A stretch of DNA of 64,000 nt from Streptomyces jeddahensis (GCF_001642995.1 NZ_LOHS01000072.1:62001-126000), one strand, 5' to 3'. Positions 18,708-28,109 are shown, counted from the stretch's first letter. A program made the numbers and translations. Notes: generated by a model from the sequence alone, not told the origin.

Positions 18708-20030
18708 TCACAGAGCCGGTCCGACCCCGGCCACACGGTCCGCCCAACGCCAGACCGGCTCCAGCCGGGAGTAATCCCAGGTGTGGTTGCCTTTCGCGCC
18801 GGGCCGGACGGTGAAACAGGTGAAGAGCGATACGATGATCTTTCGCTTCTCCTCGAGCTCCATGTGCCCCGACTGCCAGCGGTTCCGCATGGAATCGGGA
18901 AGCCTCACGCGCCCCTGAGTTTCAGGAAAGAGCAGCCTCTCTATGGCTGCGCCGGCCAGTGGCCCACTGATCGCACACCGCCCGCAGCGACCACAGGAGT
19001 AAACGTAAGGACTCTTCTTACTCCTGCCGCTCTGCGCACCCAGCTTGCTTTGGCAGACCGTGCCGTCGGAGCGCTCCGCTCCACACCGTAGAAAGCCGCT
19101 GCCGAGATGCTGGGGAGCCAAGGTTCTGTTCGTGAGTCTCGGAGCGCCGCTGCCGCGATGCATGTAGAGGCTGCCGGGCGAGAATGTGGCGCATACCGCC
19201 TGCCAGTGGTCCGGCGTGACTATGGGTTCCCACCGCCCGAGAACAGGCTGTCCGGTCGCCGAGTCGAGGAGGAGTGTCCCCCTGTTGGCGCGGTAGCCGC
19301 ATACCCTCGGTGCGGTCATGATCTGTGTGACCGTTTGGGCGTTGGGCCTGCCACCCCGCGTGCCGGTTACACCGCGGTGATCCCAGTCCCGCGCAATGGC
19401 CCGGACCGCCATGCCTCCGAGGCGATCGTTGATCGCCTGCGCGACCAGCTGCGCCTCCACAGGGTGCAAGGCGATCCTGTCCTCGAGCCATCCGAAGGGA
19501 CGCGGGCCGCTGTGCGGCAGACCATCGACAGCGCGCGCCCAGTGCCAGTCCTGCACGCGCTGACTCCTGACCTGTGTTTCCTCGACCGCGCTCTCCAGCG
19601 ACCGCACGGCTTGCAGCAGCCCCTCCTTCGAGTAGGGATCTCGCACGCCTCGCGGATCCACGTGGATGCGGCCAGGACGGCTGGTCAGCGCCGCGATGTA
19701 TCGGGCGAAGTCCTCTGCCCGGCGATACAACCTGTCGTCGGCGACACACACCACCCCTTGAAGCGGTGCACCGCTGATCGTGGATCCGCGGGCCAAGTCC
19801 CTGACAAGACGATCGAATCCCGGTCTCTCCACACCGTCCTTGGAGGCGCTGCGAGCGTTGTCGGTGTACGTCGCAACCACCGTGCAGCCGTACGCACACG
19901 CAGTCCGCTCGTTCAGCCGCAACTGATTGCGCACTCCATGCGCGTCGCGTTTGCGAGTGTCCTCCGACGTACGCGCATAGGAGGCGACTGGAATGAGTCC
20001 CGCCGCAGCAACAGTGGAAAGGTGGCCCAT
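18708..20030 (-). CDS. Serine recombinase (large serine integrase family)
   Basis: The 440-aa protein has an N-terminal resolvase catalytic domain with nucleophile Ser22 in SYARTSED and the catalytic Arg region [12 protein letters not shown]. It continues into a recombinase domain ([24 protein letters not shown]) and a Cys-rich zinc ribbon (residues ~310-360; [14 protein letters not shown] then YSCGRCGRC). It is shorter than classic ~500-600 aa phage integrases, mainly in the coiled-coil region. ATG at 20030 has GGGGG upstream. It lies immediately 5' of the DUF255 gene, a likely relic or current integration boundary. No att pair could be identified. Confidence 0.85.
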   Translation of the reverse strand: MGHLSTVAAAGLIPVASYARTSEDTRKRDAHGVRNQLRLNERTACAYGCTVVATYTDNARSASKDGVERPGFDRLVRDLARGSTISGAPLQGVVCVADDRLYRRAEDFARYIAALTSRPGRIHVDPRGVRDPYSKEGLLQAVRSLESAVEETQVRSQRVQDWHWARAVDGLPHSGPRPFGWLEDRIALHPVEAQLVAQAINDRLGGMAVRAIARDWDHRGVTGTRGGRPNAQTVTQIMTAPRVCGYRANRGTLLLDSATGQPVLGRWEPIVTPDHWQAVCATFSPGSLYMHRGSGAPRLTNRTLAPQHLGSGFLRCGAERSDGTVCQSKLGAQSGRSKKSPYVYSCGRCGRCAISGPLAGAAIERLLFPETQGRVRLPDSMRNRWQSGHMELEEKRKIIVSLFTCFTVRPGAKGNHTWDYSRLEPVWRWADRVAGVGPAL

Positions 20031-20175
20031 GAAACCCCCGTCGGCAATTCATCCGATGCTCGGATAAACGAGCGACACTCTGCCGGGTCACCGTTCTTCG
20101 CCACGGTGTCGGAGCTCTGCGGCCCGGTGCGATGGACGCCCGCACGCCCGCGCCCGGGGGGCGAGGTTTCGCGCT

Positions 20176-21108
20176 CTACGAGCGTTCCGTGAGCAACTCC
20201 GCCAGGCGGTCTGCGAACTCGATGACCCAGTCCAACCGTGACCCGCTGCGGGCAATGCGGAATCCGTGGCGACGGCCCCAGAACGCGGCCCGGACGGCGT
20301 GGAACTGAGCCCAACGCTGGACGCGCCCGCGATCGACTTCGGCGGCCTCGGCGAAGACATCCAGGATGCGGTGAACAGCCTTGCGCAAGTCGTCCGCTTC
20401 GAGGAGCGTCAGCGCGCGCGACTTGAGCAGCGTGCCGCCGTCGTAAGCGGGGTCTCCTGCGTAACCCTTGGGGTCGACGGCCAGCCATGGCTCACGGTCG
20501 GCGCGAAGGATGTTTCTGGCGTGGAGGTCCCCGTGGATGAGGACGTCCGGCTGGGCGCGGCCCAGTTCGCGGACGGTCGCCACGGCGGCGTCCACCGCGT
20601 AACGCGACAGCACGTGCGCCAGTTCCTCGGCATCCTTGCGTAGCTCTTCCTCCCAGGCGTCGGCCTGCTCCCGCAGTCGGGGCAGGCCAGGCGGCGCGGG
20701 GATGGCCAGTAGGCGATTGATCCGCCCTGCGACCGACACCACCTCATCGCCGTCTTCCACCTCCGCCAGGGTCGACGTCCCGGCCCGCTCGAGCAGCATC
20801 GCGAAACGCACGTCATCGCGCTCGTGCAGCAGAACGGCTCCGCGCCCGCCCCACGCCGCAAAGGCATCCGGCTCATGGACGTTGCCGGGATGCGGAAACG
20901 ACACCTTCAGCACAGCGGTCCCGTCTGCCGGCCGTCGCACCGGGACGATGACCCCGACACCCCCATGCATGACCTCACCGTCCAGCACGCATCCCCAGCG
21001 CCCCGACAGCTCGTCCACGATCCCGGGCAGTTCGGCGAGCCACGCCGCTCCACGCTTTCCTTCACGCTCGACAGTGCTCCGCGCGAATGCCTCTGGTATC
21101 CCGATCAC
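20176..21108 (-). CDS. Aminoglycoside/hydroxyurea antibiotic phosphotransferase-like kinase
   Basis: The 310-aa protein has the APH(6)/hydroxyurea kinase layout: a leading IGIPEAFARSTVEREG, a Gly-rich nucleotide region (MHGGVGVIVPVRR), an ATP-anchoring Lys in AVLKVSF, the catalytic loop LIHGDLHARNIL and the metal loop AVDPKGYAGDPAYD. Such enzymes inactivate antibiotics such as streptomycin by O-phosphorylation, but the substrate here is unproven. GTG at 21108 is chosen because family similarity starts there; another GTG lies at 21168. It is part of an accessory block with the recombinase. Confidence 0.82.
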   Translation of the reverse strand: MIGIPEAFARSTVEREGKRGAAWLAELPGIVDELSGRWGCVLDGEVMHGGVGVIVPVRRPADGTAVLKVSFPHPGNVHEPDAFAAWGGRGAVLLHERDDVRFAMLLERAGTSTLAEVEDGDEVVSVAGRINRLLAIPAPPGLPRLREQADAWEEELRKDAEELAHVLSRYAVDAAVATVRELGRAQPDVLIHGDLHARNILRADREPWLAVDPKGYAGDPAYDGGTLLKSRALTLLEADDLRKAVHRILDVFAEAAEVDRGRVQRWAQFHAVRAAFWGRRHGFRIARSGSRLDWVIEFADRLAELLTERS

Positions 21109-21211
21109 GCGGGCACCGTACGCGCCGGCTCGACGCCACCGCCAGGCTGGCCGTAAGCCACGCTGCACACGCCTGCTTCAGGCGATGCCGTCCCATTACC
21201 GCACCCCAGCA

Positions 21212-21225
21212 CAGGACACTTGTCC
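21212..21225. promoter_or_regulatory. Shared palindromic box, copy 1 (upstream of methyltransferase)
   Basis: CAGGACACTTGTCC contains the inverted repeat GGACA-CT-TGTCC. The same 14 bp recur at 22154-22167. The box ends 35 bp before the methyltransferase start. It is a candidate operator or activator site controlling both genes. Confidence 0.5.
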
Positions 21226-21260
21226 AACGAGTGCGGTTGGGGTCGGTGAAGGCTTGAAGG

Positions 21261-22079
21261 GTGGGGACCGTGACGGTCTTTGACGAGAGCGAACGGCCGA
21301 TCTGGGCCGGCCGGGCGCAGGCCTACGCCGACACCTTCGCCCGGCTCTGTGCCCACCCGGTGCCGTTGCTGCTGGATGCGGCGGCGGTCGCCGATGGGGC
21401 GCGGGTCCTGGACGTGGGGACCGGCACGGGGGCCGCTGCGGCGGCGGCCTGTGCCCGGGGTGCCAAGGTGACGGCGGTGGACGCCGAGCCGAGCATGGTT
21501 CGGCTGGCCGAGCGGTCCGTACCGGAGGCCGACGTGCGGCTGGCGGCGCTTCCCGATCTGCCCTTCGCCGACGGGGAGTTCGACGCCGTCGTGGCCAACT
21601 TCGTCCTCAACCACGTCGGACGGCCTCGTGCCACCGTGGCCGAGCTCCGGCGCGTCACCCGTGTGGGCGGGCGCCTCGCCCTGACGATCTGGGCGGCACC
21701 GCCTGGCGCGGGCCAGACACTGATCGGACGCGCGATGCAGGCCGCAGGGGTGACCCGGCCCGACCACCTCCCCTCCCTCGACTCCCACGAGGACTTTCCC
21801 CGCACCACGGACGGCCTCACCGGTCTGCTCCGGGCCGGCGGCCTGCGGGAGGTGCGCTGTGAGCTGCTCACCTGGGAGCACAGGGCGACCGCTGAGGAAT
21901 GGTGGGCCGGGCCCGCGTCCGGTGTGGCCTGCATCGGGCACCTTCTGACCTCGCAGACTCCGCACGTCATCGCCGAGGCCAAGCGGCAGTACGACCTGCT
22001 GAGCGGCGAGTTCGCCGGCCCTGACGGCATGCTGAGTCTGCCCCATGCGGCTCTGCTGGCTCACGGACGAGTGGAGTAG
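21261..22079 (+). CDS. Class I SAM-dependent methyltransferase
   Basis: The 272-aa protein has the Rossmann methyltransferase motifs in order: motif I VLDVGTGTGAAAAAA (~residues 50-64), acidic motif II KVTAVDAEPSM, post-motif DADVRLAALPDLPF and motif IV FDAVVANFVLNHVGRP, then RVGGRLALTIWA. This is the UbiE/methyltransferase-11 type; the substrate is unknown and could be a small molecule. The start is GTG at 21261, with a second GTG at 21270. A shared 14-bp palindrome lies upstream. It sits between a resistance-type kinase and a STAND ATPase. Confidence 0.88.
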   Translation: MGTVTVFDESERPIWAGRAQAYADTFARLCAHPVPLLLDAAAVADGARVLDVGTGTGAAAAAACARGAKVTAVDAEPSMVRLAERSVPEADVRLAALPDLPFADGEFDAVVANFVLNHVGRPRATVAELRRVTRVGGRLALTIWAAPPGAGQTLIGRAMQAAGVTRPDHLPSLDSHEDFPRTTDGLTGLLRAGGLREVRCELLTWEHRATAEEWWAGPASGVACIGHLLTSQTPHVIAEAKRQYDLLSGEFAGPDGMLSLPHAALLAHGRVE

Positions 22080-22153
22080 CCCAAGTCTCCCGTCACACGT
22101 CCCTTGTCCATCTCGCTCCTTCACGTGATCCCCTCCCAATCCCGCCTCATACG

Positions 22154-22167
22154 CAGGACACTTGTCC
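22154..22167. promoter_or_regulatory. Shared palindromic box, copy 2 (upstream of STAND ATPase)
   Basis: Identical CAGGACACTTGTCC to the copy at 21212-21225. It ends 33 bp before the ATG of the STAND gene, nearly the same distance as in the first copy. Confidence 0.5.
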
Positions 22168-22200
22168 GCGGATGCCGTAGCCACCGGAGGGGGACGTGAG

Positions 22201-25200
22201 ATGCGGGACAGCCATCGGGCCGAAGCCGAGCGGCTGTTGGCCCGGGCCGTGGAGGAGGAGGTGCGGCGCTCGGGCGGGCGGATCGACGGGAGTGTGCTGC
22301 TGTCGCGGGCCCGGGGGGCGTTGGATGCCATGGCGCAGAACGCGGCCGAGGAGTACGGCGCGTACACGGCGGCGCTCGACGAGGCCGAGGCGGGGCAGCT
22401 GTCGTTCGGGCAGCGGTTCGCGCGGGAGGGTGGCGGAACCGCCTTTCTGGTGGCGGGCTCCGCGGCCGTCGCGGCGTGCCTGGCGGACCTGATGGTCGGC
22501 ACGAGCACCGGCACGGCGATGGGCGTCGGTGCGGTCACCGGTGTGGTGGGCGCGGCCATGACGGTGGTGAAGGTGACCGCGTCGCATGTGCCGGCCGCGA
22601 GCCGCAGCGCCGGGGCCCGCAACCAGCCCGGCGGTCCGGAGCAGCTGCGGCTGCAGTGGCTGACGGCGCTGGAGGTGCGGGGCATCCGGCCGTTCCTGGA
22701 TCAGCAGCGGGTGATCATCGCCAGTACGCAGGGCGGTACGAAGAAGGCGGCGCCGCAGTTGCGGCGTACCGACAAGAGCGCGGAGGCGCGGCGCCGGCGT
22801 GTGCTTGAGCAGTCGTTCGGGCATCTGCCGGGGCCGCAGGGGGCGTTCGCGGGCCGGCGTCAGGAGATGGCGCGGATCGCGCAGTGGGTGCATGCGGCGC
22901 GGGCGAGCACGGAGACGCGGCCGACGGTGGTGGTGCTGCACGGTGCGCCCGGGTCGGGCCGCTCGTCGCTGGCGGTGCGTGCGGCGCTCGATCTGAAGGA
23001 CCAGTTCCGGGGCGCGTGCCTGGTGGACCTGCGCGGTGACAACCCCGAGGCGCCTCCGCTGTCCACGCGCGACGCGCTGCTGCACCTGCTGAACCGGCTG
23101 GGCGCGCCGCGCGAGCAGCTGCTGTTCCGGGAGCGGTCGTCGCAGGACCAGCAGGTGCGGCGGCTGGCCGAGCTGTACCACCAGCATCTGACCGGGCTGC
23201 CGGTCGTCGTGGTCCTCGACGACGCGAGCGACGCCGAGCAGGTGCGCACGCTGGTGCCCGAGCGCTCCGACAGCCTGGTCCTGGTCACGGCCCGCAAGCC
23301 GCTGGAGCTGCCCGCCGACCTGCCCGCGTGGGTGCACCAGCTCGCCGTGGAGCCCTTGGAGGCGGCGGGCTCGGACGAGCTGCTGCGGGCGTCGGCGCAG
23401 GACGACTCGGGGCCGTACGACGCGGAGTCCTCGGACCGCGTGCGCGAGCTGTGCGGGGGTCTGCCGCTCGCGCTGCGCGTCGCCGGTACGTCGCTGGGGC
23501 CGCGTTCGGCGCGTCAGCTGGCGGTGGATCTGGGGGCGTACGGGCCGGTTGAGCCGGTGGAGCGCGCGCTGTGGCTGCGCTACACGGATCTGCCGGACAC
23601 GACGCGGCGGCTGCTGCGGCGGCTGGCGCTGGCAGGGCGGGCGTCGCTGGGCGCGGCCGCGGCGGCGGCGCTGCTCGGCACGGACGAGACGGAGGCGACG
23701 CGGCAGCTCACCGCGCTGTCCCGCGCGGGCCTCATCGACCACGTCCGCGGCGACCGCTACCGGCTCCACGACCTCGTACGGGCCTTCGCGCAGGCCCGTC
23801 TCCTCGACGAGGAGGATCCCGCGGAGCGCACGGCCGCGCAGGAGCGGCTGATCGTCAACTACGCGGAGCTGGCGGACTCGGTGATCCGGCTGGTTGACGG
23901 CAAGACGTCGACCAGGGCGGACACCTCCTTCCACTCGAGCACGGTCGGCCCGCACGGGTTCACCTCGCTGGACGCCGCGCTGCGCTGGCTGGACGACGAG
24001 TCGAGCTTCATCACGGCGGCGCTGCGGAACGCGGAGGGCGTGGACCAGGCGGCGGTGCTGAACCTGCTGGGTGCGCTGTGCGACTACTGCCTGCTGCGCG
24101 GCGACCTGTACCGCCTGGGCGAGATCAGCGAGCTGACGCAGGCCGTGGACCAGGGCTTGCTGGTACGCAGCGTCCAGTGGCGCACGGGCATCGCGGCCCG
24201 TCAGCTCGGCGAGCTCGACAAGGCCCGCTCGACCCTGGCGTCGGTCGTGGATCTCTACTTCGAGGCGCATCACGACGCGGGCGCGGCCCGTGCGCTGTGC
24301 TCGCTGGGGATCACGCTGCACCACCAGGGGAATCTGACGGAGGCGGCGGCGAAGCTGCGCGAGGCGCTGGATCTGCAGGCGTCGGACGCGCTGGCGGCCG
24401 ACCGGGCGTGGACGCTGCACGCGCTGGCCGCGGTGGAGCGCGACCGCGGCCGGGTCGTCGAGGCGCTGGAGCAGCTGTCGACGGCCCTGGCCCTGCACCG
24501 GGAGAGCGAGTCGGTGCACGGCGAGGCGTGGGCGCACTTCCAGCGGGGGCAGCTGTGCCTGCGCATGGGCGACGTACCGAGCGCGGAGAGCGAGCTGCGG
24601 ACCGCGCTGGACCTGTTCGGGCGGACGCGGGACGGCCGTGGTGAGGCGTGGGCGATGACGCAGCTGGCGCGGGCCCGGCTGGTCGACGGGGAGCCGTCGG
24701 CGGCGATGGACGGGCTGCGGCAGGCGGCGGCGCGGCACCACGGCAACGAGGACGCGCGCGGCGAGGCGTGGTCGATCTACTACCTGGGCCAGGCTCTGGA
24801 GGAGACCGGCGACCTCGACCAGGCGGTGCGTGAGCTGGAGCGCTCCCGCACGATGTTCTCGCGCATGCGCGACGTGTACGGGCTGGCCTGCGCCCGCCAC
24901 CACTCGGCGCGTGTCACCCGCGACCAGCGGGCGGCGCAGACGGGGTCGCTGCGCAACTCCGGCTTCGCCCGCCAGCTCCTGGTCGACGCGCGCGCCGACT
25001 TCCAGCGCATCGGCGTCGCCCACGGCGAGGCCTGGACGTGCCTGGAGCTGGCCGTGGTCGATGCCGGGAACGGCCGTACGCAGGCGGCCCTGGCTCTCTG
25101 TGACGGTGCGGCGGCCCTGTTCGCCGGCTACGGCGACCGCCGTGGCGAGGACTGGGCGCACTTCCTGCGCTGCACCCTGCTGCCGTACGCGTCGCCCGGA

Positions 25201-25422
25201 GGCTCGGAGGTCGGCACGGCGGTCGCCCAGGAGGAGCTGGCCCAACTGGCGCGGACCCCGCACCCGGCCCGCGACGGCAAGCTGGACGACTACGTGGAGG
25301 CGTACCAGCTGCTCCTTGAGCGCGGCGTGGACCTGGACGCCGGCTGGCAGGCGTGGCGCCTGGGCATGGTGCCGAGGCGGCACTCCCGGGAGGTCATGGG
25401 GGTGCCTGTGGGGGTGGGGTGA
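22201..25422 (+). CDS. STAND ATPase (NB-ARC) with C-terminal TPR array and N-terminal hydrophobic hairpin
   Basis: The 1073-aa protein starts with a helical segment, then two adjacent hydrophobic stretches (residues ~70-120; FLVAGSAAVAACLADLMVG and GVGAVTGVVGAAMTVV) that could sit in the membrane. The NB-ARC ATPase follows: P-loop GAPGSGRSS at 248-256, Walker B VVVVLDDASDAEQ, the GxP motif CGGLPLALRV and a winged helix ending RYRLHDLVRAFA. The last ~450 residues are TPR repeats (ARALCSLGITLHHQGNLTEA, GEAWAHFQRGQLCLRMGD). Such proteins act as signal-triggered switches. ATG at 22201 has GGAGGG upstream. No DNA-binding domain is visible, so a regulator role is not assured. Confidence 0.88.
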   Translation: MRDSHRAEAERLLARAVEEEVRRSGGRIDGSVLLSRARGALDAMAQNAAEEYGAYTAALDEAEAGQLSFGQRFAREGGGTAFLVAGSAAVAACLADLMVGTSTGTAMGVGAVTGVVGAAMTVVKVTASHVPAASRSAGARNQPGGPEQLRLQWLTALEVRGIRPFLDQQRVIIASTQGGTKKAAPQLRRTDKSAEARRRRVLEQSFGHLPGPQGAFAGRRQEMARIAQWVHAARASTETRPTVVVLHGAPGSGRSSLAVRAALDLKDQFRGACLVDLRGDNPEAPPLSTRDALLHLLNRLGAPREQLLFRERSSQDQQVRRLAELYHQHLTGLPVVVVLDDASDAEQVRTLVPERSDSLVLVTARKPLELPADLPAWVHQLAVEPLEAAGSDELLRASAQDDSGPYDAESSDRVRELCGGLPLALRVAGTSLGPRSARQLAVDLGAYGPVEPVERALWLRYTDLPDTTRRLLRRLALAGRASLGAAAAAALLGTDETEATRQLTALSRAGLIDHVRGDRYRLHDLVRAFAQARLLDEEDPAERTAAQERLIVNYAELADSVIRLVDGKTSTRADTSFHSSTVGPHGFTSLDAALRWLDDESSFITAALRNAEGVDQAAVLNLLGALCDYCLLRGDLYRLGEISELTQAVDQGLLVRSVQWRTGIAARQLGELDKARSTLASVVDLYFEAHHDAGAARALCSLGITLHHQGNLTEAAAKLREALDLQASDALAADRAWTLHALAAVERDRGRVVEALEQLSTALALHRESESVHGEAWAHFQRGQLCLRMGDVPSAESELRTALDLFGRTRDGRGEAWAMTQLARARLVDGEPSAAMDGLRQAAARHHGNEDARGEAWSIYYLGQALEETGDLDQAVRELERSRTMFSRMRDVYGLACARHHSARVTRDQRAAQTGSLRNSGFARQLLVDARADFQRIGVAHGEAWTCLELAVVDAGNGRTQAALALCDGAAALFAGYGDRRGEDWAHFLRCTLLPYASPGGSEVGTAVAQEELAQLARTPHPARDGKLDDYVEAYQLLLERGVDLDAGWQAWRLGMVPRRHSREVMGVPVGVG

Positions 25423-25487
25423 GATTGCTGCCGCCGGAAACGGCATGATCCCGCCGTACGTCACGGGATCACGCCGTCACGCTGACG

Positions 25488-25506
25488 CGCGCCCCGAAGG
25501 GGCGCG
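25488..25506 (+). terminator. Terminator hairpin within a common Streptomyces intergenic repeat
   Basis: CGCGCCCC-GAA-GGGGCGCG is followed by GGGAACTGCGCGACCAGC. I recognise this as a widely dispersed Streptomyces intergenic motif from general knowledge. It lies 65 bp after the STAND gene and probably ends its transcript. Confidence 0.65.
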
Positions 25507-25603
25507 GGGAACTGCGCGACCAGCCACGACGGCGCCGCAGATAATCGACGACACATCTCGGCCCCGCGCAGCGGAGCCGCACATCGGCACAACCAGCGGA
25601 GCG

Positions 25604-25852
25604 CTAGCCCTTCGCCGCCGAGGCCGAGCCCGTCCTGCCGCCGTCGGAGGCCTCGGAGGTGCCCTCCTCGGGTTCCTCCTTGAAGTCGACCTTCCTCATG
25701 TGGCGGTTCATCGACTTCATCAGGCCCCAGACGGCCAGCGCCATCACGGCGAAGACGATGAAGCCGAGGACGCCGGGGGTCACCTTGTCCTCGTCGAGCT
25801 CCTTGGCGAGAGGGACGAGGTGGGTCATTGCCAGGCTTGCGCTTGCGCTCAT
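25604..25852 (-). CDS. Small single-span membrane protein downstream of mca
   Basis: The 82-aa protein has one predicted transmembrane helix (VLGFIVFAVMALAVWGLM, residues ~30-47). A basic juxtamembrane segment (KSMNRHMRKVDF) and an acidic/Gly-rich tail follow. The ATG at 25852 lies one base after the mca stop codon, so the two are translated together. The pairing looks conserved among Streptomyces as I recall, but no function is known. A role in placing or assisting Mca at the membrane is speculation. Confidence 0.75.
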   Translation of the reverse strand: MSASASLAMTHLVPLAKELDEDKVTPGVLGFIVFAVMALAVWGLMKSMNRHMRKVDFKEEPEEGTSEASDGGRTGSASAAKG

Positions 25853-25853
25853 G

Positions 25854-26735
25854 TCAGGCATTGTCTCGGATGCCCGCAAAGAGGTCGTCCTCGGGGAGGG
25901 ACGTATCGACGAGGGACTTCGCCAGCTCGTACTCCTCGGTGGGCCAGACCTCCTTCTGGAGGTCCATCGGGACCCGGAACCAGCCGCCGTCGGGGTCGAT
26001 CTGCGTGGCGTGCGCGATCAGCGCCTTGTCGCGGATCTCGAAGAAGTCGGCGCACGGGATGTGCGTGGTCAGCGTGCGCTCGACCCGCTCGAACTCGTCC
26101 CAGCGCCGCAGCCACTCGCCGTACGGGGACTCCAGGCCCCGATCGAGCATCGCGTTGTGCAGCGCCTCGGTGCGGGGACGGTTGAAGCCCTGGTTGTAGT
26201 AGAGCTTCAGCGGCTGGTACGCCGGGCCGTACTCGCCCTCGGGGTACTTCTCGGTGTCCGCCGCGCCCTCGAACGCCACCATCGTGATCTTGTGGGTCAT
26301 GATGTGGTCGGGGTGCGGGTACCCGCCGTTCTCGTCGTAGGTGGTGATCACCTGGGGACGGAAGGAGCGGATCTGCTTGACGAGCTCGCCGGCCGCTTTG
26401 TCGACGTCCTCCAGGGCGAAGCAGCCGTCGGGCAGCGGCGGCAGCGGGTCGCCCTCGGGGAGACCGGAGTCGACGAAGCCGAGCCACTCCTGCTTGACGC
26501 CGAGGATCTCGCGCGCCTCGTCCATCTCCTTCTTGCGCACCTCGTGGATGTGCTCCTGGATGTACGTGTCGCCCTGGAGCTTGGGGTTGAGGATGGAGCC
26601 GCGCTCCCCGCCGGTGCAGGTCACGACCAGCACGTCCACCCCCTCGGACACGTACTTGGCCATCGTGGCCGCGCCCTTGCTCGACTCGTCGTCGGGGTGG
26701 GCGTGAACGGCCATCAGTCGCAACTGCTCAGTCAA
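25854..26735 (-). CDS. mca: Mycothiol S-conjugate amidase
   Basis: Mca is a zinc hydrolase that cleaves mycothiol conjugates of electrophiles and antibiotics, releasing mercapturic acids for export. The 293-aa protein has the family motifs AVHAHPDDESSKG (zinc ligands His/Asp) near the N-terminus, TGGERGSILNP, and YPHPDH in the middle. The start is the TTG at 26735 (MTEQLRLMAVHAHPDD) with GAGGGAA upstream. The related deacetylase MshB also has a PHPDH-like motif, but the N-terminal context and length favour Mca. The gene is divergent from the DUF4307 gene. Confidence 0.92.
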   Translation of the reverse strand: MTEQLRLMAVHAHPDDESSKGAATMAKYVSEGVDVLVVTCTGGERGSILNPKLQGDTYIQEHIHEVRKKEMDEAREILGVKQEWLGFVDSGLPEGDPLPPLPDGCFALEDVDKAAGELVKQIRSFRPQVITTYDENGGYPHPDHIMTHKITMVAFEGAADTEKYPEGEYGPAYQPLKLYYNQGFNRPRTEALHNAMLDRGLESPYGEWLRRWDEFERVERTLTTHIPCADFFEIRDKALIAHATQIDPDGGWFRVPMDLQKEVWPTEEYELAKSLVDTSLPEDDLFAGIRDNA

Positions 26736-26928
26736 GACTCGTTCCCTCGGTGGTCTCGGCGGTGGTGTGACCCCGCCCACGGTCGTCGGACAGCGGTGTG
26801 GGGCGGCGGTCGGCCGGCGGGTGGCAGGCTTCTATAGTGACCGACTCGGGGGGCGATTCATTCCAGGGCCCGCCCCGGCCGCCCCGAACCGGCCGGATCC
26901 GGCCCCCGGCCCTTGCGAGAGGACGATC

Positions 26929-27360
26929 ATGAGCGCAGTGCGGGACGCCGGCACCAGCGGCTCCGCCGCGCGGCCACCGGAGGGCCGCTACGGCCACTCC
27001 GCGTCCGCGGACGAGCGCGCCGACCGCAAGCTCAAAATCGTCGGTGCGGTGCTGGGCGCGGCTCTGCTCGCGTTCGTCGGCTGGGCCGGGTACGACTACA
27101 TCGCCGGGACGAAGATCAGCGGCGAGGTGATCAAGTTCGACGTGGTCTCGGACCGTGCGGTCGAGGTGCATCTCGAGGTGCGCAAGGACGAGGACGCCAA
27201 GGGCTACTGCACCGTGCGCTCGCAGGCCGAGGACGGCGCCGAGGTCGGCCGCGCCGACTTCCGCTTCGACCAGCACTCCAGCCGGATGGACAAGGTCGTC
27301 ACGCTGCGTACGACGTCCCGTGGCACCACGGCCGAGCTGGTGGGCTGCCACGGCGACTGA
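26929..27360 (+). CDS. DUF4307 membrane protein
   Basis: The 143-aa protein has a disordered ~40-aa cytoplasmic N-terminus containing PPEGRYGHSASADERAD. One transmembrane helix follows (IVGAVLGAALLAFVGWAGYDYI, ~43-63), then an extracytoplasmic beta-sandwich of about 80 aa (VIKFDVVSDRAVEVHLEVRK, CTVRSQAEDGAEVGR) with two cysteines. This is the DUF4307 architecture found beside mca in actinobacteria. The ATG at 26929 has GAGAGGA upstream. Function is unknown. Confidence 0.85.
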   Translation: MSAVRDAGTSGSAARPPEGRYGHSASADERADRKLKIVGAVLGAALLAFVGWAGYDYIAGTKISGEVIKFDVVSDRAVEVHLEVRKDEDAKGYCTVRSQAEDGAEVGRADFRFDQHSSRMDKVVTLRTTSRGTTAELVGCHGD

Positions 27361-27587
27361 CACGGGCCCTGACCGGCGAGGCCGGGCGGGGCGGGGCGGA
27401 CGCGCCCGGAGAGTAGCGCGGGTGTTTTCTCACTCCGTCGCCTGACCTGCGGCGACGTAAATCTCAGGCCTTATGTCCTCCCCGTTCCGCCACTGAATTG
27501 TTAGGCTCGTGGTTTCGCCCACCTGTGAAGGAACATCTTTCTGGGTAGGGCGATGCTTTGTATTCCCAGTACCGACGAGGAGCACCT

Positions 27588-28085
27588 GTGACCCAGACCA
27601 GCGAGAACGTCACCTGGCTGACCCAGGAGGCGTACAACCAGCTCAAGGCCGAGCTGGAGTACCTGTCTGGTCCTGCGCGTGCCGAGATCGCCGCCAAGAT
27701 CGCGGCTGCGCGCGAGGAGGGCGACCTGCGGGAGAACGGCGGGTACCACGCGGCCAAGGAGGAGCAGGGCAAGCAGGAGCTCCGCGTGCGCCAGCTGACC
27801 CAGCTTCTGGAGAATGCGAAGGTCGGCGAGGCGCCCGCCGCGGAGGGCGTGGTGGCGCCCGGCATGGTCGTGACGATCGCCTTCGACGGCGACGAGGACG
27901 ACACGCTGACGTTCCTGCTGGCCTCGCGTGAGTACGCCAGCGAGGACATCGAGACGTACTCGCCGCAGTCCCCGCTGGGCACCGGCGTGAACGGCAAGAA
28001 GGTCGGCGAGGACGCGCAGTACGAACTGCCGAACGGCAAGTTCGCCTCGGTGAAGATCCTCGAGGCCAAGCCGTACCAGGGCTGA
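27588..28085 (+). CDS. greA: Transcription elongation factor GreA
   Basis: GreA rescues backtracked RNA polymerase by stimulating transcript cleavage. The 165-aa protein has the N-terminal coiled coil with the acidic tip (AAREEGDLRENGGYHAAKEEQ) and the C-terminal FKBP-like domain ending SPLGTGVNGKKVGEDAQYELPNG. The family's SPIGRALLGK motif is altered to SPLGTGVNGK, usual in actinobacteria. GTG at 27588 follows GAGGAGCACCT. A very strong hairpin terminator separates it from the convergent exporter gene remnant. Confidence 0.95.
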   Translation: MTQTSENVTWLTQEAYNQLKAELEYLSGPARAEIAAKIAAAREEGDLRENGGYHAAKEEQGKQELRVRQLTQLLENAKVGEAPAAEGVVAPGMVVTIAFDGDEDDTLTFLLASREYASEDIETYSPQSPLGTGVNGKKVGEDAQYELPNGKFASVKILEAKPYQG

Positions 28086-28109
28086 CACCAGGCCCACGCG
28101 CACACCAGG

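Noticed and set aside
22147..25464. 1105-aa open frame antisense to the STAND ATPase
   Set aside because: Low-complexity Arg/Gln/Pro translation typical of the opposite strand of high-GC genes.
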